Shown here one piece after another: positions 45,791 to 56,807 of a DNA stretch of 64,000 nt. A program made the position numbers and the translations under genes. The notes under the pieces were generated by a model. The model saw nothing but the letters and a program-made list of their open reading frames with translations. It searched no databases and was not told the DNA's origin. Origin of the DNA: Gastrodia elata (taxonomy: Eukaryota > Streptophyta > Magnoliopsida > Asparagales > Orchidaceae); the NCBI GenBank assembly GCA_016760335.1, contig CM028679.1, forward strand, positions 44,136,593 through 44,200,592, read 5' to 3'. Within the stretch, counting starts at the first letter, position 1. Every line of letters starts with the position of its first letter.

Positions 45791-47019
45791 CAAACACCGA
45801 ACAAGTTAACTACTTAAGAAACAACAACAGCATGAATAACTCCTACTCCAATACTTATTATCCTAGTTGGAAGAACCACCCAAATTTCTCCTAAAGCAAT
45901 AATAATAATAATGGAAATCCTTATTGGGGAGGGTTTTCAAACTTATAAGGGTATAATCATGGGAATAATATAAATCACCACCAAACAAATTTGGAAGTAG
46001 CCTTCAACTCCCTTAAGGCTGAGACCATCCAATTCATAAGGAGAACTGAAGCAACTATAACCCACCATGATGCCTCAATCCAAGGGATTGAGTTTAACTA
46101 GGGCAGATCTCCAAGCAGCTCACCACTCGGCACCAGGGAACTCTCCCTAGTTCAACTAAAATAAATCCTAAGGAGCTAGTATGTGTAATCAACTCTGATG
46201 GAATGGAGGGTAAGGATGAGACCAAAAGTTACAATACTGTAGAGAAGGAGTTAGAAGTAAGAAACAGAGAGAGGGGTGTTAATTATAAAAAACTCACTAC
46301 ACCAAAATGTGGAGATCCTAGAAGATTGTGCATTCTATGTGTGATCATGAATGAAGCACTTGTAGATCCCTTGTGTGATCTTGGTGCTGCAGTCAATATC
46401 ATTCCCTACCATATTTATAAATAATTAAAAGTATGAGGAAGCAGTACACTTCCATGATCTTAGAGTTTGAGAATCTAAATTCTTTAACACCTCTAGGCAT
46501 AGTCAAAGATGTTATGGTGGGATTAGAAAGCTATAATGTCCTTATGAATTTTATGGTCTGTGATTGGGATAGGTAGAATGAAAACTCCACCATTATTTTT
46601 GGGAGACCTTTTCTGATGAGCACTGAGGCTGTAATTAATGTGTGCCGAGGGATAATGAGAATTAGAATACAGGGCATATCTGAAGTAATCGATCATATGC
46701 CCACCTTCTTCAAATTGAGAAATATGGAGAGAGAAGTGAGGAGATAGATTAGAGAGGAAGAACTCCATAGCGAGCCCAATATTAAAAATCTATCTATAGG
46801 AGACAACTCTAGTTCCTCGGCTGAAAGGGAAAGTATGGAGATATCTAAGAAAAGAAAGATTAGAAGGGGGAAGCGAAAGAAGAAAACCCCACTGTTGCCC
46901 AAGTATGAAGAAGTGTGTGTTCATAACAATAAGGAAGAAGGGTCAAGCACGCCAAATGGTTGTGCTCACCCGAGTGCCTCAAAGTTATGGAAAACAAAAC
47001 CCCAAGACCTGTCTAAATG
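45791..47019 (+). pseudogene. Asn-rich linker and Athila-type protease with lysine-rich tail, element B
   Basis: The linker reads NTEQVNYLRNNNSMNNSYSN with WKNHPNFS. The protease part at 46203-46424 includes RRLCILCVIMNEALVDPLCD and an active site of the Athila form (D-L-G-A-A-V-N, about 46377-46397). The C-terminal fold reads IIFGRPFLMSTEAVINVCRG (about 46594-46650). A TAG (46745) interrupts, then the open tail (46835-47019) carries KKRKIRRGKRKKKTP and the conserved NGCAHPSASKLWKTKPQD end before TGA. The basic cluster resembles a nuclear localisation signal. Element A shares the tail almost word for word. Confidence 0.75.
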
Positions 47020-47029
47020 ATTTCTATCG

Positions 47030-47240
47030 AGTCTAGCTAAGGATGTTAAACTAAGCATTTTTAGAGAGGCAACCCAAAAAAAAAAAAATTTGGGAGCTAT
47101 GCGTTATGGTGCACTGCAGCGTGCTCTAGCGGGAGGTTTTCGAAACTTGACCGCTATAGCGTGCTATGGTGCGCAGATGAGTGAACCAGCTGTAAAGAAA
47201 CATTGTCACTACAACGCGTTATAGCAAGTTTTTACAGCTG
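47030..47240 (+). other. Post-pol motif and GC-rich spacer array, element B
   Basis: 47030-47083 reads AGTCTAGCTAAGGATGTTAA, ACTAAGCATTTTTAGAG and AGGCAACCC, followed by an A-run. GC-rich words (GCACTGCAGCGTGCTCTAGCG, CTACAACGCGTTATAGC) fill 47100-47235. The same sequence lies between protease tail and third ORF in A. Confidence 0.75.
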
Positions 47241-47349
47241 TGTTGGTCAAGGCTGCCTAGGGAATCCAATGCAGCTACTCAATGCCTATTATTTGGAGTT
47301 CCTAGGCAGTCAAAAATTGGGTGGAAAAGCTACTCACCACTCCCATTAA

Positions 47350-48668
47350 TGGCTAGTCACATTGATGGCATGCAAGGAATCTTTTGACCAAATCCTTGTG
47401 CCAAATCGCTATCTGAGTTCTTTGGTTATTTATAGGAGAGGATGTGAGCAATTTTCCATTGCACCTTTAGCTCTCAAGATTCCGATCTCTCCTATTTCTT
47501 CTAGATCCTCCTCTCTCTTGTATCTTTGTCATCTGGCAAGAAGGCAATTCCTCGTAGAGAAGCTGAGGCATCATTTTCAGCAGGATCCTTCAACAAGAAG
47601 AGGTTCTCCTCCGCCAAAGCTGAGAACCGCTTCTTCTCCACAACCTCTTAGTGGAGGTTGATCCCAGAAGAGAGTCTTGGGAATTTCTTAACTGTCCCTA
47701 ATGAGCAAGTTGATCCAAGGGGATGGAGGGAGATAGTGACTAACAAATCTCCCTCCTACCCGATATAGACTAGGAAGTTTATGATAATACCATAAATGTT
47801 GCTGGACATACGGTTTTTGTTCGGGGTAAAGGAATAACCTTTGGGATGGCTCAAATCTAGCAATTCTATGGGTAAGGGGAGGTAGAAACTTGTTCATTCT
47901 TACAACTCTTGGAATCTTGCTTTAATCCCTCTGATTTTGCTATGGAGGTCATCCGCAAAGGCTCGGACTAGGAGGGCAACCTAACCAACATTCCTCATTC
48001 TGAATTGACAGACATGAGTAGTGCATGGTTGGTTTTCATTTCTAGCTATGCCATGCTGTCAGGTCACTTGACTGAAGTGACCCACTCCAGAGCGCTCCTA
48101 ATGTGCTCCTTGATTAGACCAGGAGAAATCAGTATCTCCATTATCATTTTGGTGCAGCTCTAGAGTGCTCTCCAGGGGCCCTGTGCTGTATTCGCCTTCG
48201 GGTCATTGATCTCTGGGTTATGCGTGGCCCAAGGGGTTCAGATCCTCTCCCCTGACCCCGTCATCCCCCCAGCACCGCTCTTGCGCGCTCAAATTTGAAT
48301 GTCTGTTCTTGTGAGCGAAAGCAACCCAAGAAGAGCAGGGGCGAACACAGGAAAATGTTAGCTCTGTCCGGCCGTACCCTCACCAACAAATTGTTGCAAT
48401 GGATTTACAAGCAACAAACAGATTTAGGCAAAGCTATGGAAACCAACATGCAATTCTTCAAAAAAGAACTCGCCCAGCAGCACGAATTCCAATCCTAATT
48501 TCATGAAGCTCTAGGATTAATGTTCGATGACTGTAGCTTGCAAGGAGGACCGGACGCGTCCGTGCTGTTGCGATCGCTCGTCGATGACCCCATTCCGGAC
48601 ACCCGCTATCCATGCAACTACTCCGACAACGTGGAAGAAGAAGAGGGGGATGATGAAGACCAAGAATA
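47350..48668 (+). pseudogene. Third ORF, PF20167-like plant transposon protein, element B
   Basis: The N-terminal segment reads SSGKKAIPRREAEASFSAG, then SFNKKRFSSAKAENRF (about 47529-47632), aligning with A and E. The middle is frameshifted; around 47990-48270 it keeps IPHSELTDMSSAWLVFISSY, then HLTEVTHSRALLMCS and FAFGSLISGLCVAQGVQILS. The C-terminal part has a KQQTDLGKAMETNMQFFKKE segment (48408-48467), equivalent to NQNAELSKALATDMGFFKQE in A, and ends with an acidic run before TAA at 48666-48668. No ATG is preserved at the position used in A and E. An AT-rich TATTTATA lies at 47427. Confidence 0.75.
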
Positions 48669-49390
48669 AATATGTTGTACTTTTTCTTTTCTTTTGGCGT
48701 GTTTATTTCCTTTTTGTATTTTGATGAAGTAATATTGTATTCTCCTACCTTCATTGCTTTTGCTAAACAAAAGAAAAAAATGAATTTTATCTAAATGCTT
48801 AGAAAAGTATGAGAAGTTATGAAAACACCAAAAAAGAGAATTTTATCGTCAAACCAATAACTTACTTAAGCAACAAATGACAAACTAAGTGGATGCTCTA
48901 AACAATTCTAAATAGAGGAATAGTCTGAAGTTGTGTCTACTCTCCAAATATTTAATGAGAATTATGCAAAGTGTTAAGTGTGGGGGAAAAAGAAGGATGA
49001 GCAAGCTAGTGATGAACCAAACGTTAACTAATGAGTGTGCTAGGCTCCTTTGGGACTTCATAATTACAAAGATTCAAAAATTGGGATGAAGAAAAATGTC
49101 TCTCCCAATAAATGAAAAAAAAGAAGAATAGAGATAAAGAAAAATATATCTCCCAAGAAAAAGAAAAAAAATGAATTAAGATGATAAAAAATATCTCTCC
49201 TAAAATATCTTATATCTTTGTGATTCATAAGAAATAGCACATATGACATAAACTCTTAGTCAGTCACTATCTCACTAGTATGTAATATCTAAGCATTTCT
49301 CCAACACAAGGTGTTAGCATAACAAAACTTAAAATTGGAGACTAAACCAAGCTAACAAGGATTATGACCCAAGTCAAACAATTTTTTAGC
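48669..49390 (+). other. 3' untranslated region of element B
   Basis: It has a PPT-like TTAAGTGTGGGGGAAAAAG (48974), the conserved AGTGTGCTAGGCTCCTTTGGG (49035), and three purine repeats: GGGATGAAGAAAAATGTCTCT (49083), AGATAAAGAAAAATATATCTC (49132) and AGATGATAAAAAATATCTCTC (49179). No gene is seen. The antisense ORF at 49249-49064 is the complement of the purine repeats. Confidence 0.7.
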
Positions 49391-49523
49391 AACTAAACAT
49401 TGGTGAATCATTCCTAGCGCGCCACAGTGAGATAACTGGCGAGACACAACCGCTACAGTGCGTTGTAGCGGGCAGGTTACATGACGTAAAACTGCCACAG
49501 CGCGCTGCAGCAATAGTAAGTGT
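49391..49523 (+). mobile_element. Stub of 3' LTR of element B
   Basis: GC-array words (GCGCGCCACAGTG, CCGCTACAGTGCGTTGTAGCG, GCCACAGCGCGCTGCAGC) mark U3 of the family. The rest of the LTR is missing; reverse-strand family-1 gag-PR begins at about 49524. Confidence 0.6.
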
Positions 49524-49549
49524 TGTCGCCAAATGGGAGGATGGTAGTT

Positions 49550-49978
49550 CTAATGTGGATACAAGTTTTTAGATATGAAGGAGTAGCTTGCCCAGGTATC
49601 AAATAATATGTTGCATGATATATCATTAATGAATAAGGTGCCTGATACCATGTCATTGTCTCCAGATGCTAAGACTGGAGTGAGCATGTATATTCTTGCA
49701 TGAGTGGGTTTATGAGGGGTGAGTCCTCTATATTGATTGGGTGCTAGTGCAGTTGGTGGCCTTTGAGCATTGGTTGGCTCTGGGGAAGCTCCCCTTGCTG
49801 GGACATAGAATGGGGATAGAGAGGTTGTTGTTGGTGGTGCATTTGCCCCTCTTTTCATTATTACCCTGCCAATCGTTCTTACAGATTGATAATCCCTAAT
49901 TTGGTGGTCGTGTTTGCTACACAGCAAACACCTTTTACCATCGTGGTAGCACTTGTATAGGGATGGGTTCTCTAGCAA
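49550..49978 (-). pseudogene. gag zinc knuckle and protease N-terminus, element D
   Basis: 142 open codons. The knuckle reads CLLCSKHDHQIRDY: spacing C-x2-C-x4-H-x4, but the last Cys is Tyr. A Pro/Thr-rich linker follows. The protease start GTLFINDISCNILFDTWAS aligns with SCNILFDTGAS of T, but the catalytic Gly of D-T-G is Trp, which should abolish activity. The frame ends at the edge with element B. Confidence 0.8.
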
Positions 49979-49979
49979 T

Positions 49980-50489
49980 TCACTCTTCTTCCTTATTCGG
50001 GGCTTTCAAAAGTTAGCTAGAAGACTTTATCATGTGGGTTGGGTTATTATCTTATAAATATCCCTTGGTCCTTTGTGGGATGATCATGCATCTTCCCTTG
50101 TCTTGTGGTATTAGAAAGCTTGCTACTTTCTTCATTTTCCATGATTAATGCACATTCTAAGAGATTGGAGAAATGAGTATGCCTAAATGGAAGTAGATTC
50201 CATTGGAGGGTGTCTTTCATCCCTACTAAGAAATGGTTGCACCTTGCTTTCTCTGTGCATATCAAGTTTTGAGCATACCTTGACATTCTATTGAACTCAG
50301 CCTAGTAGTTAGCCATAGAGTTTCTACCTTGAACCAATTTCATGAATTGGTTCTCTATGATGTACTTGGAAAGCCTGTGGGATGTACTTGGCTCGAAATG
50401 CTTCCAATAATTCTCTCCAACTCATGTGTTCCAATTATACACTATTGAAGTAAGTGCTGGTGATGGACTCCCACCATTGGTTGGCTTCA
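49980..50489 (-). pseudogene. gag capsid C-terminal part, element D
   Basis: Starting at the solo-LTR junction the minus strand reads EANQWWESITSTYFNSV, a stop, then MSWRELLEAFRAKYIPQAF and, after further stops, MSRYAQNLICTEKARCNHFL with VGMKDTLQWNL. This is the Ty3/gypsy gag domain downstream of its W-W core. There are at least three in-frame stops. Confidence 0.75.
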
Positions 50490-53400
50490 TGTAACAACCT
50501 AAGGTTGTTACCCTAGGTTAAGTAGGCTCTGAGGCTAGTGCCAATAAGTTCTAAACCACAATAAGACCAAACTCTGAAAAATTGGGGATAATTGAATTTC
50601 AATAGGCTAAATTGGTAATTTTACCAAATTTGGAACCCTAGAACATAACTAAAATAATTTGATTTCCAAATCAACTTTTGACTTATTTTTGAATTCCTCA
50701 CCCCCAAATTAGTTAGGGGTCAAGATTGAGAATTTTTAGAAGTCATTTAGGCCATAATTGAATTTATTTAAATTAAGGAAAATTGCAAATAAGGTTTAAA
50801 ACAATTTAAAATTGTGCAAATAACCTCCAACCATTGCCGACGGTCTGGGATCCGCTGTGCGGACCACGCGCGATCTGCTGCGGAGCCCAGGTCACACGAT
50901 AAGGGAGCCCGCACCATCCAACCATAAACTCTTTTTGATCCAATGGCCTGGATCAGATCCAAGACACAATTGTTCGTAGACATCAGATTGCGCCTGTGAT
51001 CTGATGGTCAAGATCACTCCTACAATTGGTCGTTAGGATCCGAGAGATCAAACTTGTTGCACCATTTTGTTGATTCATTGGCCGGTCACCCAAGCATCCT
51101 CAACTGTGGACCTTCGTCCTTAGTGAGCCCATCCCCGATTGAAGAAATCTGTCGTACCCCAGCATCAAAACTTGTCCCCCACTCCTCCCATCCACGCTAG
51201 CGATCTATTTGGACCTTCCCTAAGGCAGATAGGCACCATGACCTTTCCCTAAAGCCACCTAATCCCATTTGAAATTTGAGAGCTCAGCCTCGACCCGAGC
51301 TCTCGGGTCAAGCCAAGGCCTCATCGGCGCTCCATTAGACCTCTGAGGCTATAAATAGCCTCAAGAATCACACAATGACCTTTTGCTCGTTATGTGAATT
51401 CAATTTTCCAATTCTCATCCTCATCTATTTTGTGAGCTCTCTCAGCGATCCTCACCTCTAATTCGCTGAATCAGAGGGTGTGACTTCAAGTTCAAGTCCT
51501 TTAGCTAGCACCTGAAGTCCAGACAGCTCTTGATTCCTCTTCCTTTACTCAAGCCATTGCAAACTGATGAACCAGGTACTCCACAACCCCATTATGAGCT
51601 TTATGTGCTCACAGTTCCTTCCAATTGAGCTTAATTTGTTGCTTCTAGTAGGTGCTTGCAATTTATGGTCAATTAGGATTAGCCATGAGTCATCAGGGAG
51701 TCAGTTGAAGCCCAGATTATACAAAACACCATCTGGACTAGGCCATGGCTCGATGGTGTCGTGCTCTTGATTCCTAAGGTAATTGGCACCCAATTAGGTG
51801 GTCAATTGCTAGTGGAAGTGATCATGTATCAATCCTTAAAGATTGATATGGATGGGCTAGCCTGAGAAGGGTAGGTTCACTAGCTCCCCGCTCGAGCCCA
51901 CACAGTGACGCACAGTGCAGAGCTCGAATAAGGACCCACCAACTCGACTATGTCTGAGCTCAAATAACTTGGGGCTTAGTTCTTCCATGAGCTAGTGATG
52001 GTGTAAAGATTGAGAGTCAGCACTGTAGTGGTCTCTATGGGGAGAATATCTTCCACATAGTAAGCCCTAGAGGTCCTGAAAGAGAGAAGTTGGGGTTAAT
52101 AGCTACCCAGCATTCCCAACCACCTTAGTTAGGGCTTTAGAGTTTATTGAATGCTTCTCAGCTTAAAAAAGAAGTAGCGACTAGTTGGAGGTGACGAAGA
52201 CATCTACAACATGATAATTAGATAATTAGGGCTGACCCTAATTGTTAGGGGTCGGGGAGAGGTCACGGGTCAGGCTGACCCATGATCCATGTTGTCCAAA
52301 AATAATGGACCATCTGGTCCCGGTCAACTAGGGCAGTTTGCTGCTGGGCTTGCTCAGTGGGTCCCGGTTGACCCGACAGGACCAGATAGCCAAATGTATT
52401 TAATTCAATTACATTAATTGATTTACCTAAGTTCTAATCATAAGGTATTTAATGAAATCTAGGGTTTCATTTATTTTTCTCAATTCTTATCTAAATGGTA
52501 TGATCCAATTATCATTTTGATCACAAAAATGTGTAGATTAATAAGCTATTAAAATATTTTGGTTCCTATAGGTGAATTTGCTAATCATACCTTAATTGCA
52601 TTAAACTATAATTAGTGATAATTAGTGAACTTGCATAACCTAAATAGCATGTTGTTGTCTCTAAATGTCCTCTTGAATGTTTAGAATTAATTAGTTAGAT
52701 AAACTTATTTTCTAAATTATATTTTGTTAAATTAATTCTATTACCTTAGAATTGGATTAGTGATAATTATCCTTAATTACTATTTGATTTTTATAATTTT
52801 TGCATATACATGATCATTAAACAGTAAGAAACACAATTGAAACTTCATACTTTAATTTGGACACCTTTAACTCTTAATCAATCCTAGTTAGGATGAAACC
52901 CTAATTTGTTTAATTAAGCACTTAGTTTAACTATAATGGAATATATTACTGATTTGAACTTCAAAGTTTATAAGTAACTTAATGATAACCTTGCATGTCA
53001 AATTTATATAAGTAACCTATATTTTTTCTCATTAGCCTAAGCTTTAATTAACCTTATTTAAGCTCTATAGTTGGCTAAACCCAAGCTAAATTACAGATTT
53101 TGCATGCATTGTTTATATGGATTTAATTATTACTTACTGATTGGCATTTGATCCCAGATTAACAAGATAAAATATTAGGTCTTAAGGTGACTCATGTGAT
53201 TGATTATCTTGACCAAACCTTATGATTCTTAATTTTCTCCTAATTAAGAAAGTTAGCATAAATCAATCATTAATAAAATATGATTTACTTGCAAACAACA
53301 AGCTCCTAAAAGTTGCATGATTTTATCCCATAACTAGAGTGCTTCAGTTTAAATTAGAATCTAAGATATTTGCATACTTGATTTTGCATAAAAATTGAAT

Positions 53401-55235
53401 GATTGAACTTGTACACCTACTTGTGATTTTATTATCTTGATTTTAAAATTTAATTTATGTTAGCAAACATTTAAATGTAATAAATAGAAGATTTAGATCT
53501 CTTAAGTGTAAAAGCTATCCTTATGTTTAATTGAATGTTACATCCTTAAATAAGTTAAACTTGAGGTAAGAATCCCCTAATTATGATTTATTGAGATAAG
53601 ATCTTAGATGAACCTTATCAATGTTAGATGATTGATCTTGTGCCTTACGGTAGAATAACCTAAAGAGACTTATATTGAGTTAACTTTTGTGGCAGTTAAC
53701 CTAAATTGAATGATTTATATGTCACTTCCGGAGCCATTTGAGTAGGACCTACTATAATGGAGATTAGATTCTATAGCTTAAATTTTCTTAAATATAAATT
53801 TGTTTGATTAGAATTATAAGTTAAGAAAACATTAGGATCATCATATTGAGATTTTAGTGCATATCCATAGAACTTACCTAGCTTAGAAGGATATAGAAAT
53901 GGTTGATTTACCCTAAATAAAACTGTAGAGTTTTTATCTTATCCTAGGCAATTAGATAAGTATAGTTCAGTTCAGGATAAAATCTCAAGTTTAGGGTATG
54001 TTATAAGTTGGTAATTAAACAACTTAGTTTGAGAGAATAAGCTATAAAATGATTTTATCCCTTATCTTTATGCGCATTGATAAGTCTAGTTAAACAAACT
54101 AAGTGTTTAAAATTCACCTTCCTTAGAACATACTAATCATGTATATATATACTCCTAAGCATGTGATGAAATAGAATGCTATGAAGATATGGTGTTGAGT
54201 AAATGTTGATTTCAATAGGATTAATACTTGAACTATAGCTCAAATGGTTAATACATTCTAATTCATATATTATTCAAATTGAATGTGTGTATTAAAGGGA
54301 ATAAAATAAATAATTAGACAACAAGAAGGAATATTTACTTTTATTTGTTAATTTTTTGGTTTTGATGATTTGATAGCACCTTGTCTAATAAACTCATTGA
54401 CATATCATGAATCGCATAAGCATACCATATCATTACCAGAGTATTTTTGATCACCTGGGATATGTTAGTGGAGCAATTATGCTGACCAATGATATGTGGG
54501 ATGCCATGTGGCATCAAAGTGTGCATATTCGTGGCATATCCAGATATATATGTACAACCTTACTTTCAGCTATCTCATAAAGGCAAGAAAATATTAATTG
54601 CAACCCAAAATATACTTAGACTTATTGTCTAATAAGATTTTCTCTTTTTGGCTAGGGCCTTGGCATTGTAAAATCAATAATGTCAGATCCTGAGTAGTTG
54701 GAGGAGCTAGCCTTAGAGGCATCTCACAAGATCCAGGAGGAGCAAGAAGAGTAGTAGCCAGCATAGATTTTACTTACTTGCTTAATTTACTTTATGATTT
54801 GAGATGAGAGACTTTTATTTCTCATTTTATTTTAAGCCATGGTTTGTAATAAAGAACCTTGGATGTATTTTCTTTTTCTTTTTCTGATATTAAAACTTTT
54901 ACTTAGCTACTGTGATGAATGTTATGGATGAATGCCAAGGCTACCACACTTTATTATTATTAGTACTTATACTTAGTATTATGATGTGATCCACATAAAA
55001 ATCATATACGATACTCATATACATTAGGTAGTTATTCATCATCCTTTCTAGACTCAATGTGTATATGTACATTATCTATCACTTAGGATAAGGATATTTC
55101 ACTTATTTTAAGAATTAGTGCTCAGTAATAAGTCAGATTAGGGGAAGTTCAGCCTTCCTGAGTATTGTACCATTCCACCACCAATTATGTGTCTTTTTCT
55201 TTTTGTTGTGCACGATGACAGGACGGTGCATTACA
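50490..55235 (+). mobile_element. Solo LTR, family 1, plus orientation (4,746 bp), in gag of D
   Basis: It starts TGTAACAACCTAAGGTTGTTACC and ends GGACGGTGCATTACA. The order matches the T LTR: hairpin terminus, U3 motif CACCCCCAAATTAGTTAGGGGT (50700), TATA (51350), GGTCACGGGTCAGGCTGACCC (52255), a long AT-rich stretch, and AGGGCCTTGGCATTGTAAAA (54655). The D gag reading continues on both sides: RDIEKILGSLECPNEKMV..VTHYLF on the right and EANQWWES on the left. The expected 5-bp duplication is not clean (CTTCA versus CTAAA). No genes lie inside. Confidence 0.85.
51350..51357 (+). promoter_or_regulatory. TATA box of solo LTR 50490-55235
   Basis: TATAAATA in GGCTATAAATAGCC, at the same place as in the T LTR. 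Confidence 0.7.
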
Positions 55236-55512
55236 CTAAATAGATAGTGAGTCACCTACACCATCTTTTCATTTGGACACTCCAAACTTCCCAATATCTT
55301 CTCTATATCTCTTATCTAGTCTCTACCTCCATAAGGTAGGTTGTCCTATAAAATATTAGTGGGTTTAATTTGAGTAAAGATTAGAGAATCCCATTAAAAT
55401 AATGCTTTTTGGGTTGGTGTATAGATTTTGATATGGTTTCCCTCATCTGGTTAGCTAGGAGCTCCATAACAACCTCCATGGAGTGGTCATTGCTACTCTT
55501 AGGAACCTCCAT
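55236..55512 (-). pseudogene. gag N-terminal part, element D
   Basis: The minus strand reads MEVPKSSNDHSMEVVMELLA, then NQMRETISKSIHQPKKHYFNG, a stop, a frame change and RDIEKILGSLECPNEKMV, a stop, VTHYLF. The RDIEKI..L.C segment is the part of the gag domain before the W-W core. It joins the part at 50489 once the solo LTR is set aside. Confidence 0.7.
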
Positions 55513-55693
55513 TGATATAGGTACCTTGATTGGGGTTTCCGTTGAAATCCTGAGAGATCCTTTTTCTAAATCTATATATTTGCCAAAGGTTATAAGCTCA
55601 AATTACATAGGCTAATGCATCCATTCTCTCTTCTTTTTATGAATTATGATTTGATATTTATACATTATATCTCTTAAATTGACACCCATTCCT

Positions 55694-55707
55694 TCCCTAA
55701 TACCAAC
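55694..55707 (-). promoter_or_regulatory. Primer-binding site of element D
   Basis: The minus strand reads GTTGGTATTAGGGAAG directly after the LTR terminus (TTATTCACA). It is the Met-tRNA type, as in T. Confidence 0.65.
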
Positions 55708-56770
55708 TGTGAATAACCAATGCCCGGTTAGCGGGAGCTAATCTAGTATCGGTGGTTTAAAAGAAATAATACATCTTCATCAAACATAACTCATATATTT
55801 AAAAATTAAAGTAGTCTTGATCATAATGATCTAAATAAAACAAAAGTTACAAACTTAAATAAAAGTCAAAATGTAGTAAATCAGCAAGTAGTAGCAGCAG
55901 CACTACATAATTCTTAGAACATTTTCTCTATGACGAGCTTCTGATCAGGCGCATTTCAAAAGTGTGAGCATTTGAATTCCTATTAGTTGTGCAACTAAGT
56001 ATGATGGATATCGACTTTACAATTGTTAAATAATAAGCAAAATAATCAATAAATTGATTGGAAATAAAAAACTTTACAAATTTATCCCTGCAAACCTATT
56101 TTAATTACACTAAAATATTAGCATAAAAATAATTACTGTCACAAAAATAAATATAGAATTTTAATGTTTTATATGTGGTGCAAGAATATGATTTTGTTGG
56201 GCTAGTACAAAATTAATGAAAAGGAGGGTTCAATTTAGTGTTACATAATAATCATAACTTCCCTCTATACTTGCCCCATCAAGGCTTATCAGTATAGTTA
56301 TCTAATCAGATTAAATATAAATCAACAGTGAACATAAGTTACTCTATTATCCAAACTTTTTTAAATATTATTTTATGTTACTTTAAAAGCTTTTTTATCA
56401 AATATATGTGATATTGAGCATAAAAAAATATTAAACAAGAGTAAAGAAAAATATTTGATACGTTTTCTTGGTGCTTGTGTCAAAATTCAAAAATCAAGTA
56501 TGTCTGTGTTATTTTATAATTAATAGGCAACTACTCGAGAACTAAATAGATATCCTATTAATAGTGATAATTCTTGTTATAAAATTATATAAAATGCTAA
56601 TACAATATAAAAATAATTATAAATCTATGATAAAGCATAATGATTATATAATTATAAAATAGAGAAATGATCTTTCCTTTCTTCTCTCTATTTCTCTCTT
56701 TTCTCTTTATTTTTCTCTTTCTTTTGTTTTCTAAAGGAAAATGCATAAAATAGAAATAATAATAATATTA

Positions 56771-56807
<37 letters not shown>

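Larger units (their letters stand above)
43217..49523 (+). mobile_element. Element B: pol-less Athila-like element, plus strand
   Basis: The order is 5' LTR (43217-44860, end deleted), gag (44920-45790), Asn-rich linker, protease with basic tail (to 47019), post-pol motif (47030-47083), GC spacer (47100-47240), third ORF (47350-48668), 3' region, and a stub of 3' LTR array (49391-49523). This is the clearest copy of the family layout in one piece. The PBS is lost with the end of the 5' LTR, and the terminal PPT with the start of the 3' LTR. Pol genes are absent between protease and third ORF, exactly as in A. Confidence 0.8.

Noticed and set aside
55409..55615. 68-codon plus-strand ORF
   Set aside because: It is antisense to the gag N-terminal part of element D.
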